Below are positions 7,844-14,348 of a stretch of 64,000 bases of DNA, piece by piece. The stretch comes from Oceanicola sp. 22II-s10i (GTDB lineage Bacteria > Pseudomonadota > Alphaproteobacteria > Rhodobacterales > Rhodobacteraceae): contig NZ_AQQU01000006.1 of the NCBI RefSeq assembly GCF_002210105.1, forward strand, positions 62,001 to 126,000, in the 5' to 3' direction. Position numbers and translations under genes: made by a program. How positions within the stretch are numbered: the stretch's first letter is position 1; every line of letters begins with the position of its first letter. A model generated the notes under the pieces. The model ran no database searches. It saw only the letters and a list, made by a program, of their open reading frames with translations, and had not been told where the DNA came from.

Positions 7844-8299
7844 ATGCCACAGATCATGGGCATGCTTTTGATAGTCGTCTGTTCCGCAACGACCGCATGT
7901 GCACATCCCCAGGAGACTGTATGGGAGATGAATGCGTCCGGGTTCACAATTGGCGGACATCCGAACGGTCAGATGGTCTGCAAAGACGGTACCATGCACA
8001 CGCCTGTCCTCAGCGCCAGCTGTTTGCCATCCCGCGTAGTCAAGTTGATCAATACATGCGCCGAAGGGGAGTATCGCACCTACTTTGGCGATCACGGCCC
8101 ATTGACGAAGGAGCGCGCGCCGACGGTTGTTTTCGGAGACGCTGCAAACATGACATTCGATGCGTTGATGTCCCACCACCTCATGCTGGTCGAGTATTTG
8201 GGCCATCCGTCCTTTCGGCAGGCGCTGATCTTCGACCTCACCGACTTTCCTGTGACCGTTTACTCCAGACCAGACCGCTGCGGTCTCTGGCAGAACTGA
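7844..8299 (+). CDS. Small exported protein of unknown function, prophage cargo
   Basis: 151 residues from the ATG at 7844 with GAAGGGGG just upstream. The N-terminus MPQIMGMLLIVVCSATTACA is hydrophobic and looks like a signal peptide; LIVVC could also serve as a lipobox, so the protein may be a lipoprotein. The rest has four more cysteines (near 46, 60, 72 and 147), consistent with disulfides in the periplasm. I recognise no family. It is transcribed against the lytic operon and enclosed by 47-bp direct repeats, as expected for an acquired gene expressed in the lysogen. Confidence 0.62.
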   Translation: MPQIMGMLLIVVCSATTACAHPQETVWEMNASGFTIGGHPNGQMVCKDGTMHTPVLSASCLPSRVVKLINTCAEGEYRTYFGDHGPLTKERAPTVVFGDAANMTFDALMSHHLMLVEYLGHPSFRQALIFDLTDFPVTVYSRPDRCGLWQN

Positions 8300-8344
8300 C
8301 ATCAAGCGGCATCCCTTTCGTCTTTGCAGGTGACGCGGAATCGC
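8298..8344. repeat. 47-bp direct repeat, copy 2
   Basis: Begins at the stop codon of the exported-protein gene and ends 35 bases before the start of the WYL/TerB-like gene. Same sequence as 7765-7811 with four differences. Confidence 0.9.
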
Positions 8345-8379
8345 TTCATCCTCGATCCCACGCAGGGGGAGAGGTGACG

Positions 8380-9420
8380 ATGCGACTTCTGGACTGGCTG
8401 TATTCCAGGGCAAGCCACAGCGGCAGCACGGTACCGCCGCCTCCCGTCGTCACGACGCGCATCGATGTGCATCCTCCATCGGAAGGCAGTTTCGATGACG
8501 ACGAGCTGCTCGACGACGACGACCTTGACGAAGACATCTTCATCCCCGACCCGGACACTCTGACGAAGGAAGAGTTGCCGGCATGGCGGCATGCGGTTCT
8601 GAATAATGCCAATGCAGCACCGCGCACCCAACTGGCGGCAACGACAAGAACGGAAAAGGCACAGCCCTCCGCCGAGGTCATCGCGGATCTCGAGGATGTA
8701 TACGTGATGATCGACTACCTCGATGCGCGGGGTCAAGCGAGCCGCCGCCGGATCACGATGCGGAAGCTCGTGGCCGGAAGTCACGGCCCAATCGTCCGGG
8801 CGATCTGCCACGAACGAAAGGCACTGCGGTCTTTTCGATACGATCGCATCCAGTGCTTCATTGATTGCGCGGATGGCGAGGTGACCAGCCCCGATATTTT
8901 CTTGCGAGAGGTGCTGCTGATTAACCTTCTGGAGGTTACACCCTCTGATCGACCTCAGACACACATCGGCGATCACGCCGCCGGATCGGATAAGCTGACG
9001 CTCATCGGCGCTCGGGAAATGCGCGAGCGTCTGCGTGCGCCGCTTTCCATGCTGGTGCTCGCCGCGACTTCGGATGGACATTTCCACCCCGAGGAACTCG
9101 ACGTGATCTGCCGCTGGATCGAGGACGAGGTTGACGACATGGTTATGCAAGGCGCTGTGGGCTTGGCTGAGATCGACGCGATGACCAGCTTGGTCGCCAA
9201 GATGCACCCGACCCGCGCCAGCTTGACGACCCATCTCATGAACGTGCGGCGGATGGACAGCATCCGATTTCGTCGGCTTGCAAAGGCGCTGCGGGACGTC
9301 ATCGTAGCTGATGGCGCGCTGCACATTGACGAAGCCCGGTTCTATGCTGAGATCGGCGACCTTCAGACCGATAACATTGTCGATTTGATTGCTGAGGCCC
9401 GCATGAGGAACTTTCACTGA
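8380..9420 (+). CDS. WYL-like plus TerB-like domain protein, prophage cargo
   Basis: 346 residues from the ATG at 8380, behind GGGGGAGAGG. The order is: short N-terminus; a strongly acidic stretch (DDDELLDDDDLDEDIF, about 38-53); a WYL-like domain (about 104-180, VYVMIDYLDARGQASRRRIT through CHERKALRSFRYDRIQCFID); and a TerB-like helical domain (about 210-340) with two D-G-x(5)-E signatures, SDGHFHPEELDVI and ADGALHIDEARFY. WYL domains sense ligands or nucleic acid in many defence-associated regulators, and TerB domains occur in tellurite and phage-stress systems. There is no DNA-binding HTH. It converges on cro, ending 11 bases from its stop. The exact function is unknown. Confidence 0.72.
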   Translation: MRLLDWLYSRASHSGSTVPPPPVVTTRIDVHPPSEGSFDDDELLDDDDLDEDIFIPDPDTLTKEELPAWRHAVLNNANAAPRTQLAATTRTEKAQPSAEVIADLEDVYVMIDYLDARGQASRRRITMRKLVAGSHGPIVRAICHERKALRSFRYDRIQCFIDCADGEVTSPDIFLREVLLINLLEVTPSDRPQTHIGDHAAGSDKLTLIGAREMRERLRAPLSMLVLAATSDGHFHPEELDVICRWIEDEVDDMVMQGAVGLAEIDAMTSLVAKMHPTRASLTTHLMNVRRMDSIRFRRLAKALRDVIVADGALHIDEARFYAEIGDLQTDNIVDLIAEARMRNFH

Positions 9421-9431
9421 AAGTGTCTCGG

Positions 9432-9653
9432 TCATGCGGCAGCCTTCCCGGCTCGTGCCGCTGCGAGTTCACGTGCATCGAGCGAAATCCCACGCCGATT
9501 TGCCCCGTCCAGCAACGCAATGTCATGTCTCCCCGGGACGCGCCCGCGCTGAAACCAGCGATGAACCGCAAAGAGATCAACACAGCAGTCGTCTGCGATC
9601 GCTTGGCGCGAAGGCCAACGCTGAAGGAGAGCTATAACTGAAGAGTGATTCAT
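9432..9653 (-). CDS. Cro-like repressor
   Basis: 73 residues from the ATG at 9653. The sequence MNHSSVIALLQRWPSRQAIA, then DLFAVHRWFQRGRVPGRHDIAL and RGISLDARELAAARAG matches the short Cro/YdaS-type HTH proteins (W-P-S-R-x-x-x-A, V-x-x-W-x-x-R-x-x-x-P, R-G-I). It is divergent from the CI-like repressor, with operators between them. Very little sequence separates the candidate promoter from the start, so the mRNA may be nearly leaderless. It would be the first gene of the lytic operon. Confidence 0.75.
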   Translation of the reverse strand: MNHSSVIALLQRWPSRQAIADDCCVDLFAVHRWFQRGRVPGRHDIALLDGANRRGISLDARELAAARAGKAAA

Positions 9654-9659
9654 ACCTTC

Positions 9660-9688
9660 AATTAATGACCATTTCGGTCATCAGTCAA
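9660..9688 (-). promoter_or_regulatory. Candidate cro promoter overlapping operator O1
   Basis: Read leftward: TTGACT at 9688-9683, a 17-bp spacer that contains the whole operator TGACC-N5-GGTCA (9666-9680), and a weak -10 TTAATT at 9665-9660. The start codon follows at 9653. The -35 and operator are clear; the -10 is poor. Confidence 0.45.
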
Positions 9689-9723
9689 GAGGACCGAAAT
9701 GGCGATTGAGACCAAAATGGTCA
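9666..9723. promoter_or_regulatory. Repressor operators O1-O3 in the cro/cI region
   Basis: O1 at 9666-9680 is the perfect palindrome TGACCATTTCGGTCA apart from its centre. O2 at 9691-9705 is a degenerate copy (12 of 15) that covers the cI start codon. O3 at 9709-9723, AGACCAAAATGGTCA, lies in the first codons of cI. The CI-like or Cro-like protein is the likely ligand; O2/O3 would give autorepression. Confidence 0.65.
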
Positions 9724-10061
9724 CAGATCAGTATCCCCCCATGTCCGATGCACCAAAAAAGCTGGTCCCAGCCACACTCTCCTTTGAGATGCGCCCCGAT
9801 CGCATAGGGTATCGCCTTAGCTTGCTGAGGCGAGCAGTCGGCATGGAGAAGGCGGAGATCGCCGACACGCTGGGCATCGAACGGACATATTGGTCGCGTT
9901 TCGAAAACGGCAAGAGACCAGTCACTGAGGCTGTAGCCGCACTCCTGGTTGATCGGTTCGGTGTGACGCTGGACTTCCTCATCCTCAACAGGTGGGGTGG
10001 CCTGCCGTTAGATTTGGCGGAGAAAATGCGCTCAGTCGCCGCCGGAGACCAGAAAATCTAG
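9699..10061 (+). CDS. CI-like XRE-family prophage repressor
   Basis: 120 residues. Residues about 33-95 form a classical HTH-XRE domain: RIGYRLSLLRRAVGMEKAEI, then DTLGIERTYWSRFENGKRPV and EAVAALLVDRFGVTLDFLIL. There is no C-terminal peptidase domain, so induction would not use LexA-type autocleavage unless another factor is involved. It is divergent from the Cro-like gene, and its start codon lies within operator O2. Its 3' end overlaps a convergent small gene by 30 bases. Confidence 0.82.
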   Translation: MAIETKMVTDQYPPMSDAPKKLVPATLSFEMRPDRIGYRLSLLRRAVGMEKAEIADTLGIERTYWSRFENGKRPVTEAVAALLVDRFGVTLDFLILNRWGGLPLDLAEKMRSVAAGDQKI

Positions 10062-10244
10062 ACTCTCCCCGGTCAGAGCCGCCTCCACGACCAACTCCTT
10101 GAATGGTGCTCGCGGATCCACTTCGCACATCAAGCGGTCGAGGCTCTCGCCACTTTCAATCGCCTCCACTGCACGGCGATAAAGCCTTGTACGAAGCGGA
10201 CTTTTCCGGGCATCCGGATCGCTATTGATGCTCACTACGCGCAT
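10032..10244 (-). CDS. Small unknown protein convergent with cI
   Basis: 70 residues from the ATG at 10244 (GGGGGTGG upstream); a TTG at 10292 would add 16 residues. The sequence is balanced and helical (SPLRTRLYRRAVEAIESGES, then DPRAPFKELVVEAALTGESL) and reads like a real protein with no known domain. Its 3' end overlaps the 3' end of the cI gene by 30 bases, so its transcript would be antisense to cI. Confidence 0.45.
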   Translation of the reverse strand: MRVVSINSDPDARKSPLRTRLYRRAVEAIESGESLDRLMCEVDPRAPFKELVVEAALTGESLDFLVSGGD

Positions 10245-10319
10245 GGCCACCCCCGGAAACAGATAGTGAGACCGGTCCCTTGGGTTAATCAAGTATTAAT
10301 TGACGCCATACCGCGACAG

Positions 10320-10371
10320 TGACCAATCGGGTCATTCATTCAGTTGACAATGACCGTTTTGGTCACATACT
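10320..10371 (+). promoter_or_regulatory. Repressor-controlled rightward promoter with operators O4 and O5
   Basis: A sigma-70 type promoter: TTGACA at 10344-10349, 16-bp spacer, CATACT at 10366-10371. Operator O5 (TGACCGTTTTGGTCA, 10351-10365) fills the spacer, and O4 (TGACCAATCGGGTCA, 10320-10334) lies 31 bp upstream. Repressor bound at O5 would block RNA polymerase. It drives the small-gene operon that begins at 10402. Confidence 0.68.
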
Positions 10372-10401
10372 GCCACCATCGACACCCGATGGAGGCCGCA
10401 G

Positions 10402-10719
10402 ATGCACACAGCCCACATGATCGCCGCCGCGCGCCACGCGGTCACGCACCCCGAACGGTCCCGGCCGGTCGTCGTCGAGGACAGCTGGTTCCTGCTGAAG
10501 GAAGCTCAAGGCGCCCCGATCAGCCCTGATCGGCTGCGGACGCTGCAGCTGACCGCGGGCACCGCCCCTGCCGTCCGCGCCCGCGTCGCCGCCGTCACCG
10601 GTGCGAACGCCGCACCGCACGTCGGCCATCAGATCGCGCCGCACATCGCCCGCGCCCGCCAGGCGGTTCTCAGGATCCTCGCCAAGCGGAGTGCAGCGAC
10701 CGGAGGTGATGCGGCATGA
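10402..10719 (+). CDS. Phage protein of unknown function, first gene of rightward operon
   Basis: 105 residues, preceded by GGAGG. It is alanine- and arginine-rich and mostly helical (HTAHMIAAARHAVTHPERSR; HIARARQAVLRILAKRSAA). No domain is recognised. The next gene starts inside its stop (ATGA). As the first gene after the repressor-controlled promoter it would be an early gene. Confidence 0.65.
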   Translation: MHTAHMIAAARHAVTHPERSRPVVVEDSWFLLKEAQGAPISPDRLRTLQLTAGTAPAVRARVAAVTGANAAPHVGHQIAPHIARARQAVLRILAKRSAATGGDAA

Positions 10720-11000
10720 CCCTCCTCGCCTGCATCCGCGCCGAGCGCCTCGCCCTCGCCGCTGAGCTCGAAACCCTGTCGACCGAGAGCCGCCTCGACG
10801 CCGTCGAGATGGCCGCGATCGACAGCGGCGGCTCGGTCGTTCCGCCGTCCAAGAACGGATGGGGGCCGCACGATTTCACCGTCTCGCTCCTCGGCATCAC
10901 CCAAAGCGGCGACACCGCCGAGGCGGCGATCAAGCACTGGATCTGCAGCGTGATCCGCATGGAGCGCGCGATGCAGGAAGAGGAAGGGAAAGCCGCATGA
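10716..11000 (+). CDS. Phage protein of unknown function
   Basis: 94 residues. Starts with an ATGA overlap and ends with one. A helical N-terminus (MTLLACIRAERLALAAELET) is followed by NGWGPHDFTVSLLGITQSGD and IKHWICSVIRMERAMQEEEG. No domain is recognised. Coupling to both neighbours supports it as a real gene. Confidence 0.65.
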   Translation: MTLLACIRAERLALAAELETLSTESRLDAVEMAAIDSGGSVVPPSKNGWGPHDFTVSLLGITQSGDTAEAAIKHWICSVIRMERAMQEEEGKAA

Positions 11001-11131
11001 AACACGTCGCGATCGCCATCGGCTGGATGGCCGCAGGGTTCTTTGCCGTCGCCGTCGCCGGCGACACCGGGCGCCGTGTCGCGCAGGTCGAGGCGGATTT
11101 CCCCGCGACCGTCCGCGCCGCGAAATGGTGA
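10997..11131 (+). CDS. Tiny membrane-associated phage protein
   Basis: 44 residues, starting in an ATGA overlap with the previous gene. The N-terminal half (HVAIAIGWMAAGFFAVAVAG) is a single hydrophobic segment; the rest is charged. The gene is short, but the overlap and the clean membrane segment support it. Function unknown. Confidence 0.5.
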   Translation: MKHVAIAIGWMAAGFFAVAVAGDTGRRVAQVEADFPATVRAAKW

Positions 11132-11141
11132 GGCCGTACTG

Positions 11142-11360
11142 ATGGCCGCGCCCCTGCCAGAAGAGACGTTCTGGATGATCTGCCAGAAGCCGATGCACCC
11201 GAACGCGCAGCCTTCCCCGAAGAAACGCTACCTCAGCTACCTCGCCGCCAAGCGCGCAGCGATCGAGATGGCCAGCAACACCGGGCGGGACTTCGCGGTC
11301 CTGACCTGCACCGACGTGTTTCGCCCGACTGATCGGCTGAACGATCACGGGCTGTTCTGA
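11142..11360 (+). CDS. Small phage protein of unknown function
   Basis: 72 residues from the ATG at 11142; earlier in-frame sequence belongs to the overlapping upstream gene. Sequence MAAPLPEETFWMICQKPMHP, then KKRYLSYLAAKRAAIEMASN and FAVLTCTDVFRPTD. It is basic and mixed helix/strand with no known domain. It lies 10 bases after the tiny membrane gene and 21 bases before the next. Confidence 0.6.
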   Translation: MAAPLPEETFWMICQKPMHPNAQPSPKKRYLSYLAAKRAAIEMASNTGRDFAVLTCTDVFRPTDRLNDHGLF

Positions 11361-11381
11361 CCCCTACCGAAAGGATCGGCC

Positions 11382-11705
11382 ATGCAGCGCCACGAACTGA
11401 ACTTCCTCGAATTCCTGCAGAGCTTCCGCCGCGGCGAACTGCTGCGCCAGGCCGACGCCCACCTAACCAAGGTGGTCACCGCAATGCGAGAAACCGGCCA
11501 GGACGGCGAGATCACGATCAAGCTACCCCTGAAGTTCAACAAGGCGATGCAGATCGAGATCACGCCGAAGATCAGCTCCAAGGCGCCAGACCCGGCCATG
11601 GGGACCGGGATCTATTTCGCCGACGACGATGGCAACCTGACTCGCCGCGATCCGAACCAACTCGACATCGAAGATGAGATCGAGCGCCGGCGCGCGGCCG
11701 AGTAG
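11382..11705 (+). CDS. Phage protein of unknown function
   Basis: 107 residues. Helical N-terminus (RHELNFLEFLQSFRRGELLR; HLTKVVTAMRETGQDGEITI), then strand-like LPLKFNKAMQIEITPKISSK and an acidic end (DIEDEIERRRAAE). Similar small proteins occur beside DUF2303 genes in phage recombination or regulation clusters, which is only a positional hint. Confidence 0.62.
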   Translation: MQRHELNFLEFLQSFRRGELLRQADAHLTKVVTAMRETGQDGEITIKLPLKFNKAMQIEITPKISSKAPDPAMGTGIYFADDDGNLTRRDPNQLDIEDEIERRRAAE

Positions 11706-11715
11706 GAGACAGACG

Positions 11716-12048
11716 GTGCCGATCGCGGCGGAGAGAATGGCGCGTTACCCGGGCGGCTCGACCCGCTCGCCTGAATGGCGTGCCTTCCGTTCGTTCGTGC
11801 TCTTCCGCGCCGCTAATCGCTGCGAGGGCACACCCCAACACCCACTCTGCCGCGCCGCAAACGGCGCCCCGCATCCCGAAACCGGGGCGCGGGTGGTCCT
11901 GACGATCGCACACATGGACCACGACGAAACCCATGCGGACCCGGCACGGTGCCGGGCCCTCTGCCAGCGGTGCCACAATCACTGGGATGCCGAGCACCGC
12001 CGGGAAACCCGGCGCACCACACGCGCTCACAAAGCGAGGACAGAATGA
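11716..12048 (+). CDS. HNH nuclease-like phage protein
   Basis: 110 residues from a GTG at 11716 with AGGAG seven bases upstream; ATG 11737 is the alternative. After SPEWRAFRSFVLFRAANRCE comes an HNH-like core, VVLTIAHMDHDETHADPARC followed by RALCQRCHNHWDAEHRRETR, with paired cysteines. It resembles phage HNH or RecA-adjacent zinc nucleases and differs from the HNH protein at 3111-3455. Its stop overlaps the DUF2303 start (ATGA). Confidence 0.72.
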   Translation: MPIAAERMARYPGGSTRSPEWRAFRSFVLFRAANRCEGTPQHPLCRAANGAPHPETGARVVLTIAHMDHDETHADPARCRALCQRCHNHWDAEHRRETRRTTRAHKARTE

Positions 12049-12866
12049 CCGACGAACTTTTTGCGGACCCGCGCGGGTCCCTCGACGCGGCGATCGACGC
12101 CGCCCGGCTGGCGCAGCCGGTGATCAAAACGGACGACGGCCGTGAGTTTCATTTCGTGCCGGCGGGGCATCAGCTGATCGATCACTCCGACCCGTTCCGC
12201 ATGCCGCCCTACATCCACCAGCAGGTGGTGGTCGACGATCGCGCGTCGCTGGTCGCCTACGCGAACCGGTTCAGCGACGATCGCTCGATCATTCTCGCCG
12301 ACATCAACGCCGGCACGATCAAGGCCTGCCTGGACTGGCACACCGCGAACCAGGGCGACACGCCGAACGCCGCGCAGCCCGGCAAGCACTCGGTCACCCT
12401 CAAGCTTCAGGACAGTGAGGAATACGCCCGTTGGGACAAGATGGAAGGCGGGATGCACGCTCAGGCGGATTTCGCGATGTTCATCGAGGAAAATGTCGCC
12501 GACGTGGAAGACCCCGATCACAGCACCCTGCTCGAGATTTGCCGGGACCTCGAGGCGACGCAGGGGACCGTGTTCCGCAGCGGGGTTCGCCTCGAGAACG
12601 GCGACCGCAGCTTCACCTATGAAACCGAGACCAAGGTGAAGGGCACACTCTCGGTGCCGACCGAGATCACGCTCGCCATCCCGCTCTATCACGGCGAGGA
12701 TCCGGTAACGATCCGCGCCAAGTTCCGCTTCAAGGTGAGCGGCGACGGCCTGCTCCTCGGGTTCCGCTGGCATCGGGTCGAGTATCAGCGCCAGGCGACC
12801 TTCCGGGCGATGGCCTTCCAGGCTGCCGAGGAAACCGGCCTACTGGTGATGTTCGGACGCGCCTGA
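12045..12866 (+). CDS. DUF2303 (YfdQ-like) phage protein
   Basis: 273 residues from the ATG at 12045, coupled to the HNH gene. The layout matches DUF2303: GREFHFVPAGHQLIDHSDPF, then IHQQVVVDDRASLVAYANRF, TIKACLDWHTANQG, a middle ending in FAMFIEENVADVEDPD, and a C-terminal beta-rich part (TLSVPTEITLAIPLYHGEDP). The family is widespread in prophages (YfdQ in E. coli) and lies near recombination and regulation genes, but its biochemical role is not established. A hairpin follows the gene. Confidence 0.8.
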   Translation: MTDELFADPRGSLDAAIDAARLAQPVIKTDDGREFHFVPAGHQLIDHSDPFRMPPYIHQQVVVDDRASLVAYANRFSDDRSIILADINAGTIKACLDWHTANQGDTPNAAQPGKHSVTLKLQDSEEYARWDKMEGGMHAQADFAMFIEENVADVEDPDHSTLLEICRDLEATQGTVFRSGVRLENGDRSFTYETETKVKGTLSVPTEITLAIPLYHGEDPVTIRAKFRFKVSGDGLLLGFRWHRVEYQRQATFRAMAFQAAEETGLLVMFGRA

Positions 12867-12881
12867 CCTGCGGTCTCTTTC

Positions 12882-12904
12882 TGCCCCCGGGACCTCCGGG
12901 GGCA
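12882..12904 (+). terminator. GC hairpin after DUF2303 gene
   Basis: TGCCCCCGG and CCGGGGGCA form a perfect 9-bp stem with loop GACCT. There is no T run after it, so it may attenuate or protect the message rather than end transcription. Confidence 0.45.
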
Positions 12905-12927
12905 GCGACGGACAGCAGGAGAAGCCA

Positions 12928-13308
12928 ATGATCGAGATCATCGCCCACACAGTGACGCGTTGCACCGTCTGCGCGCCGGCCGAGTTGACCGCCGCCGAGG
13001 TCGCAGCGCAGCTGCAGGCCATTCAGCCTCCCGAAGCCGGCCACACCTGGTCGGTGATCGAGGGCGAACGCTTTCGGACCGGCGAGGCCAACGGCGCCAT
13101 GGTGGACTGCCACAACGGCATGACCCGCCACTGGATGCTGCGCTGGACGCCGGCCGACCCGGGAACATTTGCTCCCCGCGAAGTGATCGAGGTGGTCATT
13201 GCCGGGGCGCCAGACCCGATACAGGCCGCAGACAGGATCATCGACCCGTGTGTCGGACCGTCGCCGGATTTCCACCGGGCCCTGCAACGGCAAGGACGAT
13301 CCGTATGA
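12928..13308 (+). CDS. Phage protein of unknown function
   Basis: 126 residues, preceded by AGGAGA. The N-terminus (MIEIIAHTVTRCTVC) has a Cys-x-x-Cys, and the body (HTWSVIEGERFRTGEANGAM; VDCHNGMTRHWMLRWTPADP) is soluble and beta-like. No domain is recognised. Ends in an ATGA overlap with the next gene. Confidence 0.62.
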   Translation: MIEIIAHTVTRCTVCAPAELTAAEVAAQLQAIQPPEAGHTWSVIEGERFRTGEANGAMVDCHNGMTRHWMLRWTPADPGTFAPREVIEVVIAGAPDPIQAADRIIDPCVGPSPDFHRALQRQGRSV

Positions 13309-13541
13309 ACAAGAACTGCCGCGCCCCCGACTGCAGCCGAATGGTTCACGGGAACAGCCTGGCGGGCGTCTGCCGCGCGCACCTACACGACCCGGAGCAC
13401 TGCGCCTGCCGCCGCTGTGGCGCAGCGCGCACCGCCCGGCGCCAGCCCTCGGTGATGACCATCCATGTTCCCTACAGCGGCACCGACACGACGAGCCTTA
13501 CCCGCGCGGCCGTGTCCGTGCCGCGGAACCCGTGGAGCTGA
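13305..13541 (+). CDS. Small cysteine-rich, probably zinc-binding phage protein
   Basis: 78 residues, starting in an ATGA overlap. Six cysteines and two histidines in the first 40 residues (CRAPDC, VCRAHLHDPEHCACRRC) suggest one or two zinc knuckles of the type seen in short phage DNA-binding proteins. The C-terminal half is serine/threonine-rich. Role unknown. Confidence 0.55.
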   Translation: MNKNCRAPDCSRMVHGNSLAGVCRAHLHDPEHCACRRCGAARTARRQPSVMTIHVPYSGTDTTSLTRAAVSVPRNPWS

Positions 13542-13544
13542 TAC

Positions 13545-13757
13545 ATGGCAATGACCTGTGATCACCCCGGCTGCAGTCAACCGGCGATGCGCGTTCACCT
13601 CTTGGTCCACACTCGGCTCGACCGGGCGATCCGACACGACGACATCGAGCACGTGGAGTTCGTCGACCTGGCCGGAGATCTCTGCGAACGGCACCGCGGC
13701 GACCTCCTAGCCGTGCTGCACACCACCCTGAAAGAGGAGAAGACCGGCGATGTGTAA
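13545..13757 (+). CDS. Small cysteine/histidine-rich phage protein
   Basis: 70 residues, starting three bases after the previous stop. C-D-H-P-G-C near the start and C-E-R-H-R-G-D near residue 47, with H-L-L-V-H between, look like a zinc site. The tail is charged (HTTLKEEKTGDV). Overlaps the next gene by eight bases. Probably related in type to the preceding cysteine-rich protein. Confidence 0.55.
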   Translation: MAMTCDHPGCSQPAMRVHLLVHTRLDRAIRHDDIEHVEFVDLAGDLCERHRGDLLAVLHTTLKEEKTGDV

Positions 13758-13998
13758 TGTGTCGTCGCTCCTGATGGCCGCCGCGGGCTCAGCCGCAGCC
13801 GCGACCGCGTCGATGATCGAGATCGCGCGCGACGGGAAGATCGTGCCGGCCGACAACATCGCGTCTGGAGAAACCACGGCGCTCTTGGCGGACGCGCTTC
13901 GCCTGGTCCTCGACGCGCAAGCCGAAGGCAGCGCCCTCGACGACGAGGAGTACCAACTGCACGGTGCGCTTGTCCGGTATCTGGAGAGCAGCCTGTGA
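13750..13998 (+). CDS. Small phage protein of unknown function
   Basis: 82 residues, overlapping both neighbours. MCNVSSLLMAAAGSAAAATA is a weakly hydrophobic, alanine-rich N-terminus, followed by an acidic helical body (TALLADALRLVLDAQAEGSA; DEEYQLHGALVRYLESSL). No domain is recognised. Confidence 0.5.
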   Translation: MCNVSSLLMAAAGSAAAATASMIEIARDGKIVPADNIASGETTALLADALRLVLDAQAEGSALDDEEYQLHGALVRYLESSL

Positions 13999-14345
13999 CC
14001 CGCCCCCGCCGCATTCAACTTAGCCGTCGCAAGGGTTGGCGGAAGCCGGAGGGCGCCGTCGTGGTCGCTCGGCCGACTGCGTTCGGAAACCCGTTCACGG
14101 TCGCAGCCGCGCGCGATGCTGGCTGGGGAGGGACTGACGCGGACCTTCAGCGCCAGTGCGTCGAGGCCTTCCGGCAATGGCTGAACGGGTCCGAGGCCGA
14201 CTGGCAGGGCCCCGAGAGTGATGCAGCGCGCGTCGAACTGCTGCGCCGCCTTCGCGAGCTGCGTGGCCATGACCTTGCCTGCTGGTGCGCACCTGGTGCG
14301 CCGTGCCATGCGGACGTGCTGATCGAGATGGCGAACCGGAGTTAA
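13995..14345 (+). CDS. DUF4326 domain protein
   Basis: 116 residues, coupled to the previous gene (ATGA-type overlap). It has the family hallmarks: P-R-R-I-Q-L-S-R-R-K-G-W-R near the N-terminus, VVVARPTAFGNPF (about 31-43), a run of helices with REL, and the closing LACWCAPGAPCHADVLIEM. The G-N-P-F and C-W-C-x-P-x-x-C-H-A-D motifs are diagnostic. DUF4326 is frequent in phages and bacterial genomes, and its function is not established here. Confidence 0.8.
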   Translation: MTRPRRIQLSRRKGWRKPEGAVVVARPTAFGNPFTVAAARDAGWGGTDADLQRQCVEAFRQWLNGSEADWQGPESDAARVELLRRLRELRGHDLACWCAPGAPCHADVLIEMANRS

Positions 14346-14348
14346 GGA

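Noticed and set aside
7828-9420. A single 530-codon rightward frame spanning both cargo genes
   Set aside because: The first 180 codons are in another frame than the exported protein and look noncoding; the domain-bearing part starts at 8380.
9410-9424. Palindrome ACTTTCACTGAAAGT at the end of the WYL/TerB-like gene as terminator
   Set aside because: Seven-base A/T-rich arms with a single central base cannot form a stable hairpin, and no T run follows.
8302-9435. A 377-codon leftward frame opposite the WYL/TerB-like gene
   Set aside because: Its middle shows no domain and lies antisense to a coherent protein; only its first and last codons look like remnants of a real gene.
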